The notes beneath the pieces were generated by a model that was not told the DNA's origin, did not search any database, and saw only the letters and a program-made list of their open reading frames with translations. The translations under genes and the position numbers were made by a program. A DNA stretch of 25,803 nucleotides from a virus. Positions 1-7,016 of the stretch are shown piece after piece. The stretch's first letter is position 1, and every line of letters starts with the position of its first letter. The stretch is from positions 1-25,803 of the IMG/VR virus record IMGVR_UViG_3300030107_000262. One strand, 5' to 3'.

Positions 1-117
1 TACGATGCGTTGAGGTATATGGTAATGAGTAGGACTTTAATGAATGTTCATTCTCCACATAGGATGATGAAGCAGACGCAGCAATATGAACCACAAGATC
101 AGGTATTTGGATATTAA
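1..117 (+). CDS. terL: Terminase large subunit, C-terminal end (partial)
   Basis: The window opens inside a gene; frame 1 is open from base 1 to a TAA at 115-117 and encodes the last 38 residues. The fragment begins YDALRYMVMSR, which matches the typical C-terminal end of phage terminase large subunits, where a (D)DALRY sequence closes the nuclease domain. That family is the ATP-driven motor and nuclease that cuts concatemeric DNA and pumps it into the prohead. The ATPase motifs and most of the nuclease lie outside the window, so the call rests on this short tail plus position just upstream of the portal gene. The stop is 2 nt before the ATG of the next gene, so the two are probably translationally coupled. 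Confidence 0.72.
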   Translation, partial: YDALRYMVMSRTLMNVHSPHRMMKQTQQYEPQDQVFGY

Positions 118-119
118 TT

Positions 120-2252
120 ATGGCAACAGGTAAAACAAAATTAAGAGATGTAATTTTAGAAGCAATAGCTACAAGAGGTATACTTAATGAAGGAAAAGAT
201 AAACCTAATGTAAATAGTAAAACTCTTAATGCTAATATAAAAAAACTTATAGAAGCTAATCCATTAATAATGAAAAAGGAAATTGCTGATCCGTGGAAGG
301 CTGGCCCTATTAATGCTTTTAGTTCATATCTTACTCAATGGGAAAATTTAAAAATGCCTGATAGTAAAATGTCAGTGCTAGACATGCCTATTGAACAATT
401 TAAAGATAAATCTGTTTTAGAATATGTAGCTAAAAAAGTAAAAGAAAAAGGTTTTAAATACGGTGCAAGTTTAGAAACTGTATTTGACCAGATTACTAAG
501 TACTCAGGGTATGATACAGATAAAAGATATTTTACAGAATTTTTTGGGACTAGAACAGGTTCTAAAGTAAAAATAAAAACTGGGACAGGTACTGGAAGAG
601 GTAGAAAATTAGTAGATTTACCTAATGATATATATGCTTCATTAAGAGAAATAGAAAAAGGTATTAATAATCCTTTATCTAGAATAACTGCTCAATTTAT
701 GAATTTAACAGGACATAGAGGTAAAGAAATTAGTACTTTAAACATAGAAGATTTTAAAAAAATTGAAGGTACTAGAGGAGAAGGTTCTTCATATGGAGGA
801 AAATATAATTTACATGCTACTGGCTGGGGATTAAAGCAAAATTATAAAGCAATGAATTTTACTGTTTTAGGTAAAATATTAATTCATAATGCTTTGATGA
901 TAGCAGAAAAAGAAGGAAGAACTACAGGGCCTTTATTTCCATCTGCAATAGCTGTAGACGACATAGTTACAAGAGGACTTATAGCTAATTATGGAGAAAA
1001 AGCTATAGAAACATATGTAACTGGAAAAGAAGAAGCCGAGGCAGGAAGCCCTACACGAGCATTGCTTCGTAAACTTGCAAAAGGTAGATATTTAATGTCT
1101 GAAGGTATTGCAGAATTTGCGGGGCCATTTTACAAAGGTGCAATAAATATTTTACAAGGTATTGCTGATCAATCAACAGAAAATAATTATCCAAGTATTA
1201 ATGATAGAGAAGGAGCTATAAATCATGTAGGTAAATTTGTAGATAATAGATTTATAGCCTTTTCAGGTTCAAATAATTTATATGCATTTTTAGCTGCAAA
1301 TAATTTAGAAGTTCCTGAAGGTCTTAATGAATATGTTAAAGAACAAAGTACGCCAGATTCAAGATATTTAATTACTGGTAGAAATTTTTTAGCATGGATG
1401 CCTAAAGAAGCTAGAGCAAAATTATTAACTAATACACCTGTAAATGAAGTTCCTGTTACAGAAATAAATTACGGTGATATTCAAGAACAAAGAGAAGACA
1501 GTAAAATAAAACAAAAAATAAAAACTAAAGCATCTACTAGAAAAGATTTAATAGAAGCTGAAAAAGCAAAAACAGCAGATATAAATTTAATGAAAGTTGA
1601 ATTTATGAAACAAGGTTTTTCTGAAGATGAAGCATTAACAAAAGCTCGTAATACTTTGGGGGGTAAAATAGAAAAATATGTAGACCCTTTAAATGAAGCT
1701 GATAGAGATTATATCAGTGAAAATATGAATGAAGAAACAGATAATAATATAAAAAAAATAGCACAAGAAAATAAATTAGATCTTAAAAAAGAAAAAGATG
1801 TACGTCTTATGCTAAAAGAACTTTTTAAAAAAGGAAAAGGCCCTTTAGGTTTAGGACTTCTTACAGGGGGTCTTACAATGTTAGAAGATAATTTAAGTGC
1901 TGAGGATTTATTAGGGCCGGGTGTAAATGTTTACGGATATAATGTTTTTGATTATGATAAAGGCCCTAGAGGTTTAGTTGTTGATAAAGAACTTGCAGAC
2001 GATAAAATGTATAAAACGGGAACAGCAGATATAGGAGATGCTTTACCACATGAGCAAGAAAATATACTAACTGGAGCTGCTAAAATGGGAGACCCAAAAG
2101 CATTAGAACATGTTGAAAGACTATCAGCAACTTTAAAAAGAAACAAAGCATATGAAGAAGAACAAAAAAAAATAAAAGAAGAATTTAAAAGAGCAAAACA
2201 AAAAGAAGAAATGGATAAACTTCTTGCAGATCCACTAGGAGCAATAGATTAA
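120..2252 (+). CDS. Tyrosine-recombinase-like protein with long C-terminal extension
   Basis: A 710-residue protein. Residues 164-360 resemble the catalytic domain of tyrosine recombinases. TGHRGKEISTLNIEDF (197-212) matches the box I pattern with Arg200, GPLFPS (270-275) matches a conserved segment, LLRKLAKG (315-322) could supply the second arginine (Arg317), and LQGIADQSTENNYPS (345-359) occupies the place of the LGH...Y motif with Tyr357 as possible nucleophile. Residues 60-150 are helical and could be the core-binding domain. The usual histidines are not seen: Ala314 sits where the HxxR histidine belongs and Ile348 where LGH ends, so activity is doubtful. Residues 430-710 are a Lys/Glu-rich, coiled-coil-prone extension with a glycine-rich patch near 575-590; family members are usually 300-400 residues. 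The gene is visibly more AT-rich than the capsid genes. It could be a degenerate integrase, a DNA-binding packaging factor or a virion protein. Confidence 0.6.
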   Translation: MATGKTKLRDVILEAIATRGILNEGKDKPNVNSKTLNANIKKLIEANPLIMKKEIADPWKAGPINAFSSYLTQWENLKMPDSKMSVLDMPIEQFKDKSVLEYVAKKVKEKGFKYGASLETVFDQITKYSGYDTDKRYFTEFFGTRTGSKVKIKTGTGTGRGRKLVDLPNDIYASLREIEKGINNPLSRITAQFMNLTGHRGKEISTLNIEDFKKIEGTRGEGSSYGGKYNLHATGWGLKQNYKAMNFTVLGKILIHNALMIAEKEGRTTGPLFPSAIAVDDIVTRGLIANYGEKAIETYVTGKEEAEAGSPTRALLRKLAKGRYLMSEGIAEFAGPFYKGAINILQGIADQSTENNYPSINDREGAINHVGKFVDNRFIAFSGSNNLYAFLAANNLEVPEGLNEYVKEQSTPDSRYLITGRNFLAWMPKEARAKLLTNTPVNEVPVTEINYGDIQEQREDSKIKQKIKTKASTRKDLIEAEKAKTADINLMKVEFMKQGFSEDEALTKARNTLGGKIEKYVDPLNEADRDYISENMNEETDNNIKKIAQENKLDLKKEKDVRLMLKELFKKGKGPLGLGLLTGGLTMLEDNLSAEDLLGPGVNVYGYNVFDYDKGPRGLVVDKELADDKMYKTGTADIGDALPHEQENILTGAAKMGDPKALEHVERLSATLKRNKAYEEEQKKIKEEFKRAKQKEEMDKLLADPLGAID

Positions 2253-2279
2253 TTTTAACAACCAAAAAAGGAGGTAAAC

Positions 2280-2513
2280 ATGCCATACGGTAATCCAAAA
2301 GCATATAAATCAGACTACATCATGGGCCAGATGAAGAAGCAAGGCGAAATGAGTGAAGTTGGTGAAAAGCTATACAGAGAAAAACTGGATCCGAAAGTAA
2401 TGGGCGAGAACAGCGGAGCATTTAAGCAGTCTGAAGACTCTAAATCTGCTTCTGGTAATGTTCATATGAAGCAAGCCGGTTACATCATGGGTCAAACAAA
2501 AAAAGTAAAATAA
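2280..2513 (+). CDS. Small hypothetical protein with repeated YIMGQ motif
   Basis: A 77-residue, basic, hydrophilic protein with no signal peptide or membrane segment. Its start is fixed by a strong ribosome-binding site, AAGGAGG, a few bases upstream. The motif YIMGQ occurs near both ends (residues 13-17 and 68-72), each followed by a lysine-rich stretch (MKKQ and TKKVK), so the protein may carry two copies of one short binding motif. It is rich in Met, Lys, Gly and Ser. It lies between the recombinase-like gene and the portal gene, 13 nt before the latter. Base composition is less AT-rich than the gene before it. I do not recognise the family; a small virion or assembly protein is a guess from position. 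Confidence 0.75.
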   Translation: MPYGNPKAYKSDYIMGQMKKQGEMSEVGEKLYREKLDPKVMGENSGAFKQSEDSKSASGNVHMKQAGYIMGQTKKVK

Positions 2514-2526
2514 GTTAGGATAAAAA

Positions 2527-4647
2527 ATGAGCGATCCTCAAGACGTATCAGAAGACATGTCTCTTGAAGATGCACCCGGATTAGTAGGGTACATCAAAGA
2601 GAAACAACGAGAGGCTGAAGACGGTAGGCAAGTACATGAAGAACGATGGTTAAAGGCTTATAAAAATTTTAGAGGTGTCTATGATAGTACTACACAGTAT
2701 ACATCAAAAGAAAAATCAAAAGTATTTATAAAAATAACCAAGACAAAAGTACTTGCTGCCTACGGACAGATTGTAGATATCTTATTTGCTAATAAGAAAT
2801 TTCCAATTACTGTGGAGCCTACACCTGTTCCTGAAGGAATAGCAGAGTTTGCTCATATAGAAACCCCTCTTGATCAAGCTGTTCCTGCCGATCCTTATGG
2901 TTTTAAAGGAGATGGAAGAGAATTACCACCCGGAGGTTTTCAGGCTACAGAAGGTAATTTAGATTATTTAGGAGGTTTAGCACCAAAATTTGAAGGTGCA
3001 CCTATTGCTGAAGGTAAAGCTAGGATGGGCGAACCACAAATATCTCCTGCACAGGAAACAGCTTTGAGGATGGAAAAAGTAATACATGATCAATTGATGG
3101 GTTCAAATGCTATTTCTACACTTAGAAATGCTATATTTGAATCTGCTTTATTAGGTACAGGAATTATAAAAGGCCCATTTACACATACAAAAACTGTACA
3201 TAAATGGGAGAGTGTAGAAGGAGAAGGTAAAACATACACACCTTATTTTAAAGACGTGCCTAAAATAGAATCTGTATCATGTTGGGATCTCTATCCTGAT
3301 CCTCTAGCAACAAATGTAGATGACTGTGATTATATAATTCAAAGACACAAGATGAATAGAGCACAGCTTAGAAATTTAATGGACATGCCAATGTTCAATC
3401 CTGATGCTATTCGAGAAGTTTTAGAAGGTGGTGGTAACTACCAAGATAAGTATTATGAGAGTGTAATACGAGATGAAGAACAAGTACAAACAGGGTCTGC
3501 TGATAGATACGAAGTTTTAGAATATTGGGGTTGTATAGATTCTAATTTTTTAGAACAAGTTGGTGTAGACACTTCTGAAGTAGATGATTTAGGACAAGTA
3601 CAGGCAAATATTTGGATATGTGGAGGACAGGTTTTACGAGCAGTAATAAATCCTTTTGTACCTATGCGTATGCCTTATCAAATATTTCCTTATGAAATAA
3701 GCCCTTATCAAATATGGGGCATTGGAATACCAGAAAATATGGAAGATGCACAGATGTTAATGAATGGGCATGTTCGTATGGCAATTGATAATTTATCTCT
3801 GGCAGGTAATATGGTTTTTGATGTTGATGAAACATCATTAGTTCCCGGACAGAATTATGATATATTTCCGGGCAAGATATTCAGAAGACAGTCTGGCGTT
3901 ACAGGAACTGCAGTGAATGGAATTAAATTTCCTAACACTGCAGGAGAAAACATACAGATGTATGATAAAGCTAGACAGTTGGCTGATGAAGAAACTGGTA
4001 TACCCAGTATTATGCACGGACAGACAGGCGTTACTGGCACGGGCAGAACAGCAGCTGGCCTATCAATGTTGTTAGGATCAGCTGGCCTATCAATAAAGAC
4101 TGTTATTAAAAATTTGGATGACTATCTTTTGAAACCACTAGGCGAAGCATTGTTTCAATGGAATATGCAGTTTAATAATGAACAACCTGATATTGTGGGA
4201 GATTTAGAAATAAAACCAAAAGGTGTATCTTCTGTAATGCAAAAAGAAGTTCGTTCTCAAAGATTAACTGCTTTATTGCAAACAGTGGCTAATCCTATGT
4301 TAGCTCCGTTTATTAAGATTCCTAATCTTATAAAAGAATTAGCAATTTCACAAGATATTGATCCAGACAGTCTAGTAAATGATATTAACCAAGCTCAAAT
4401 ATACGCAGAAATGCTGAAAGGAATAATGCAAAATGTCCAACCAGAACAACAACCAGAATCAGGAAGTCCTCAAACAATTAGCCCCGGTGGTCAACAACCC
4501 ACAGGTATGGGAGCCCCTCAACAAACTGCTGCAGGGCCTCCACCTACAGACATTACAGGGACTGGTAACGGCACAATCGGAACTGGAGGTGTACCGACTG
4601 CAGGGGAGAGCCAGTTTGCTGGCAATGCTCCTCAACTTGAAGACTAA
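2527..4647 (+). CDS. Portal protein (head-tail connector)
   Basis: A 706-residue protein of the size and style of podovirus portals, which form the dodecameric ring at one capsid vertex through which DNA is packaged and ejected. The N-terminal third has the helical pattern of such proteins (for example WLKAYKNFRGVYDS, about residues 41-54, and KVLAAYGQIVDILFANKKFP, 74-93). The middle holds aromatic, Pro-rich segments (MRMPYQIFPYEISPYQIWGI), and GRTAAGLSMLLGSAGLSIK precedes long helices, as is common before the portal stem. The last 70 residues are low-complexity Pro/Gln/Gly/Thr. This tail overlaps a different gene in the +1 frame from 4433 on, which may explain its odd composition. The gene follows terminase as usual. 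The portal assignment is firm by pattern and context, although I cannot name the exact family. Confidence 0.85.
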   Translation: MSDPQDVSEDMSLEDAPGLVGYIKEKQREAEDGRQVHEERWLKAYKNFRGVYDSTTQYTSKEKSKVFIKITKTKVLAAYGQIVDILFANKKFPITVEPTPVPEGIAEFAHIETPLDQAVPADPYGFKGDGRELPPGGFQATEGNLDYLGGLAPKFEGAPIAEGKARMGEPQISPAQETALRMEKVIHDQLMGSNAISTLRNAIFESALLGTGIIKGPFTHTKTVHKWESVEGEGKTYTPYFKDVPKIESVSCWDLYPDPLATNVDDCDYIIQRHKMNRAQLRNLMDMPMFNPDAIREVLEGGGNYQDKYYESVIRDEEQVQTGSADRYEVLEYWGCIDSNFLEQVGVDTSEVDDLGQVQANIWICGGQVLRAVINPFVPMRMPYQIFPYEISPYQIWGIGIPENMEDAQMLMNGHVRMAIDNLSLAGNMVFDVDETSLVPGQNYDIFPGKIFRRQSGVTGTAVNGIKFPNTAGENIQMYDKARQLADEETGIPSIMHGQTGVTGTGRTAAGLSMLLGSAGLSIKTVIKNLDDYLLKPLGEALFQWNMQFNNEQPDIVGDLEIKPKGVSSVMQKEVRSQRLTALLQTVANPMLAPFIKIPNLIKELAISQDIDPDSLVNDINQAQIYAEMLKGIMQNVQPEQQPESGSPQTISPGGQQPTGMGAPQQTAAGPPPTDITGTGNGTIGTGGVPTAGESQFAGNAPQLED
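4052..4094 (+). repeat. Short direct repeat inside the portal gene
   Basis: The 16-mer CAGCTGGCCTATCAAT occurs at 4052-4067 and again at 4079-4094, 27 nt apart and in frame, encoding AAGLSM and SAGLSI. It is probably a small internal duplication within the conserved portal helix region, without regulatory meaning. Confidence 0.6.
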
Positions 4648-4684
4648 TTTTGATCAGATGAAAAAGGAAGATAATAAAAAATAA
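4433..4684 (+). CDS. Small leucine-rich protein overlapping the portal gene
   Basis: An 83-residue protein whose first 215 nt lie within the portal gene in the +1 frame; it ends at 4684, directly against the ATG of the next gene at 4685. Its ATG has a plausible Shine-Dalgarno sequence AAAGGA at 4417-4422. After an Asn/Gln-rich start, residues 14-70 form amphipathic helices, including NNPQVWEPLNKLLQGL and SELEVYRLQGRASLLAMLLN. Small phage proteins with a similar Q-S-E-x-E-x-[FY]-R-L-Q-G-x8-LLNL ending are familiar to me next to portal genes. The portal frame here is low-complexity PQGT, so the structured reading is this one. Function unknown; probably a small virion or head-completion protein. 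A +1 frameshift giving a portal extension is a less likely alternative. Confidence 0.7.
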   Translation: MSNQNNNQNQEVLKQLAPVVNNPQVWEPLNKLLQGLHLQTLQGLVTAQSELEVYRLQGRASLLAMLLNLKTNFDQMKKEDNKK

Positions 4685-6169
4685 ATGGCAATTAACCCAG
4701 CACATATAGGTGGTTTTGCAACTACTGGAGAACAGGCAAAACAATCAGGTGAAGTATCTGATATTGAATTTTCACTTTTAGAAGGGCCTGCTGAAGTTGC
4801 AGGAGTAGGCGATGTAAAGGCAGCCAATATTCAAGTTAAAAGAGATGCTTTTAAAGGATTAGATTTTCTCAATAGCGAAGCAGATAAAGAAGAGGTTGAT
4901 GAAGGAACTCAAGACCCTTTAACTAAACTAAGACGAACAATGGCAGCTATGTCTTCTACTCCTGCAAGTTTAGTAGATGTTACTTCTGATTTACGAGATG
5001 CCGGAGATGGTTATAGTGCAAACTGGAGAGCTGGTGTGGATGCTTTTAAATCGCTAGCCATTCCTACAACTATGGGTTTAATATCTGGAGCCGGTGCTAT
5101 TTTAAGTGAAAAAGCAAAAGAAGATAGTTATTTTACTGATATAAGCAATCTTTCAGATGTAGTAAAGGGCTCTGATGGTGCTGAAATTCAGCACGCTGCT
5201 GCAGGTGCAGAAACTGTGGCAAAAGGTGTTGATTGGTTAGCAGAACAAGACTGGATTCATTCAGATATTAAAAACATAAACAAACCTATTACAAGCGTAG
5301 GAGGTTATAAACTACCCGGCTATGACCCTAAAGTAGCAAGTAGCAAATATGGAAGTTATCAAGAATACGCTCAAAGTTCTACAGCATCTCCTACATTGGC
5401 GGGCCAAATAGGAGGAACAGCTATGGCTGTAACTTCTGCATATTCTGCGTATGATGCACTAAAAGGTGGTATTGACAGCCCAATGGAGGGTGCTCAAGCT
5501 GTAAGTGGTATAATAGGTACGATAGGTGGTTTAAACGCTATGGGATTAATATCCACACCCGGTTTTATGGCAGCAGCAGGGCCTATAGGGTGGGGTATAA
5601 CCGCTGCTACTTTTTTATATCAATCAGGTTTAATTGGAGGAAAAGGAAAAGATAAAGTTCCAATGGGCGGTGTAGAATTTAGATTGGTAGATAATGAAGG
5701 TAATCAATTTGCCCGTCCAGAAGAAGGCAAAAACAGAAAAATAAAAGCTGTAAATGCTCACAGTTACAATGGTTTTAATTCTAGTGCTTTATTAGCACAA
5801 GCAAACAAAAACGTAGATTACATGTATTCATTTGCAGATCATTTTGGTTTGAAAGTAAATGAAGGTGCTTGGTCACAAGCAGCGTTTGGAGGAGATGGTG
5901 TAGATAAATACATGACTAGAGGAAGGGAGGCACCTTATAGAAGTGTGTTAGAGAGAATAGATACTATGGGAGATGGTTCTGTAAGTCCAAGCGAGTGGTT
6001 ACGACACGCTATGGAATATGAAGGGCCAAATGGAGAGAGAATAGTTGAAGGAGACATATATAAAGGTGTACGAATAGGCCCTAATGGATTGCCGATGAAA
6101 GTAGGATATAAAACACAAGAAGATTTTCAAGAAGAAGTAGCTAAATTTAATAAGCAATTTTACGCATAA
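4685..6169 (+). CDS. Putative internal virion / ejection protein with EF-hand-like loop
   Basis: A 494-residue protein without a signal peptide. Residues 1-120 are mixed and acidic. Residues 240-318 are rich in Gly and Ala and strongly hydrophobic (for example GIIGTIGGLNAMGLIS and GPIGWGITAATFLYQSGLI), a composition seen in phage proteins that enter membranes during DNA ejection. Near the C-terminus, residues 426-437 read DTMGDGSVSPSE, matching the calcium-binding EF-hand loop at positions 1, 5, 6, 8 and 12, with Met in place of the usual Asp/Asn at position 3. Helical residues flank it (YRSVLERI and WLRHAMEY). The start follows the preceding stop with no gap, and AAGGAA at 4664-4669 may serve as ribosome-binding site. 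It lies between portal and holin. The ejection role is inferred from composition and context only. Confidence 0.6.
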   Translation: MAINPAHIGGFATTGEQAKQSGEVSDIEFSLLEGPAEVAGVGDVKAANIQVKRDAFKGLDFLNSEADKEEVDEGTQDPLTKLRRTMAAMSSTPASLVDVTSDLRDAGDGYSANWRAGVDAFKSLAIPTTMGLISGAGAILSEKAKEDSYFTDISNLSDVVKGSDGAEIQHAAAGAETVAKGVDWLAEQDWIHSDIKNINKPITSVGGYKLPGYDPKVASSKYGSYQEYAQSSTASPTLAGQIGGTAMAVTSAYSAYDALKGGIDSPMEGAQAVSGIIGTIGGLNAMGLISTPGFMAAAGPIGWGITAATFLYQSGLIGGKGKDKVPMGGVEFRLVDNEGNQFARPEEGKNRKIKAVNAHSYNGFNSSALLAQANKNVDYMYSFADHFGLKVNEGAWSQAAFGGDGVDKYMTRGREAPYRSVLERIDTMGDGSVSPSEWLRHAMEYEGPNGERIVEGDIYKGVRIGPNGLPMKVGYKTQEDFQEEVAKFNKQFYA

Positions 6170-6180
6170 GAGGAGTATAG

Positions 6181-6546
6181 ATGTTACAATTTTTAAGCCC
6201 AATAGCAAATATAGCAGGAACATGGTTAAAGGGTAGACAGAAGAAAGCAGAGATAAAACAAAAGTTAGCAGTAGCAAAGATAGAAGCACAAGTAAAAAGA
6301 GTGCAGAGTGATGCGAACTGGGAAGAGAAAGCAATGGATGCTTCTGCAGATAGCTGGAAAGACGAACTCTGGACAATTTGTTTCATCTCCATCATAGTAG
6401 CATGCTTTGTTCCTGCTGCACAGCCATATTTATCTGATGGGTTTAGGTTCTTGAGAGAAGACTGCCCTGATTGGTTAAGTTGGGGTATCCTTGCAAGTAT
6501 CGGTGCTAGTTTTGGTTTGAAATCAATAGGACAATTTAAAAAATGA
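6181..6546 (+). CDS. Holin-like membrane protein (3-TM gene-transfer-agent type)
   Basis: A 121-residue protein. It has a short hydrophobic N-terminus (1-17), a charged helical segment (18-60) and two clear membrane segments (about 64-82, WTICFISIIVACFVPAA, and 98-116, WLSWGILASIGASFGLKSI). The sequence SWKDELW immediately before the first long segment, and the ASFGLKS ending, match my memory of the GTA_holin_3TM family, the holin found in gene transfer agents and many phages of Gram-negative bacteria. Holins form lesions in the inner membrane that let the lysozyme reach the cell wall. The next gene is a lysozyme without a signal peptide and overlaps this one by 4 nt (ATGA), which strongly supports the role. 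The RBS AGAGGAG precedes the start. Confidence 0.82.
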   Translation: MLQFLSPIANIAGTWLKGRQKKAEIKQKLAVAKIEAQVKRVQSDANWEEKAMDASADSWKDELWTICFISIIVACFVPAAQPYLSDGFRFLREDCPDWLSWGILASIGASFGLKSIGQFKK

Positions 6547-7016
6547 TAAATGAAGAGACAAGAGAAAAACTAATAGAAAAGTTAATATTGCACGAAGGTA
6601 TGCGATTAAAAGTGTACGATGATGCAAATGGTAATGAAATACGGGCTGGCGACACCCTAGTAGGACACCCTACAATTGGTGTAGGTAGAAACATCGCAGG
6701 AGATGGTCTTGGTATTACAGAAGAAGAGGCAAAGATTTTACTATCCAATGATGTAGATAGAGTATTAAAAGAGATAGACCACTGGAGTTTTATAAAAGAC
6801 TTGAATGAAGTTAGAAAAACAGTGCTTATAGACATGGTATTTAACATGGGTGTATCTAGATTTAATCAGAGAGAATGGCCTAACTTTTTTGGTGCTGTAA
6901 TAGACGGAGACTTTAAACGAGCCAAGATGGAAATGCTGGACAGCAAATGGGCCGGTCAGGTAAAAACAAGAGCAAACATTTTAGCAAACATGATGGAAAG
7001 TGGCGAATGGTCGTAA
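6543..7016 (+). CDS. Endolysin, T4-lysozyme-like muramidase (GH24)
   Basis: A 157-residue enzyme close to the 160-residue norm for T4-type lysozymes, which hydrolyse the MurNAc-GlcNAc bond of peptidoglycan. The catalytic triad pattern is visible: Glu18 in LILHEGMRLKVYDD, Asp27 nine residues later as in T4 (E11/D20), and Thr44 in PTIGVGRN. The insert NEIRAGDTLVGH between Asp and Thr lengthens the hairpin compared with T4. Further conserved segments are VLIDMVFNMGVSRF and the tryptophan in SKWAGQVKTRA. There is no signal peptide or SAR segment, so export depends on the holin, whose stop codon overlaps this start. It is followed by a 10-nt overlap with the next gene. Assignment is secure. Confidence 0.93.
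   Translation: MINEETREKLIEKLILHEGMRLKVYDDANGNEIRAGDTLVGHPTIGVGRNIAGDGLGITEEEAKILLSNDVDRVLKEIDHWSFIKDLNEVRKTVLIDMVFNMGVSRFNQREWPNFFGAVIDGDFKRAKMEMLDSKWAGQVKTRANILANMMESGEWS

Noticed and set aside
120-2252. Functional integrase implying a temperate phage
   Set aside because: Key histidines are not visible, the gene sits in the packaging block, and no repressor, excisionase or attachment-site-like repeat is in the window. It stays a recombinase-like protein only.
4433-4647. Programmed +1 frameshift making an extended portal protein
   Set aside because: The overlapping frame has its own ATG and ribosome-binding site, and I see no slippery or stop-associated shift site.
5999-6395. Two overlapping minus-strand open frames (125 and 82 codons) near the holin gene
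   Set aside because: They are antisense to the holin and the end of the 494-aa gene, start without ribosome-binding sites, and no other gene is on the minus strand.
6947-7006. Longer start for the transglycosylase-domain gene at ATG 6947
   Set aside because: The 20 extra residues merely read the 3' end of the lysozyme gene in another frame, and ATG 7007 has a better-placed GGAAAG.
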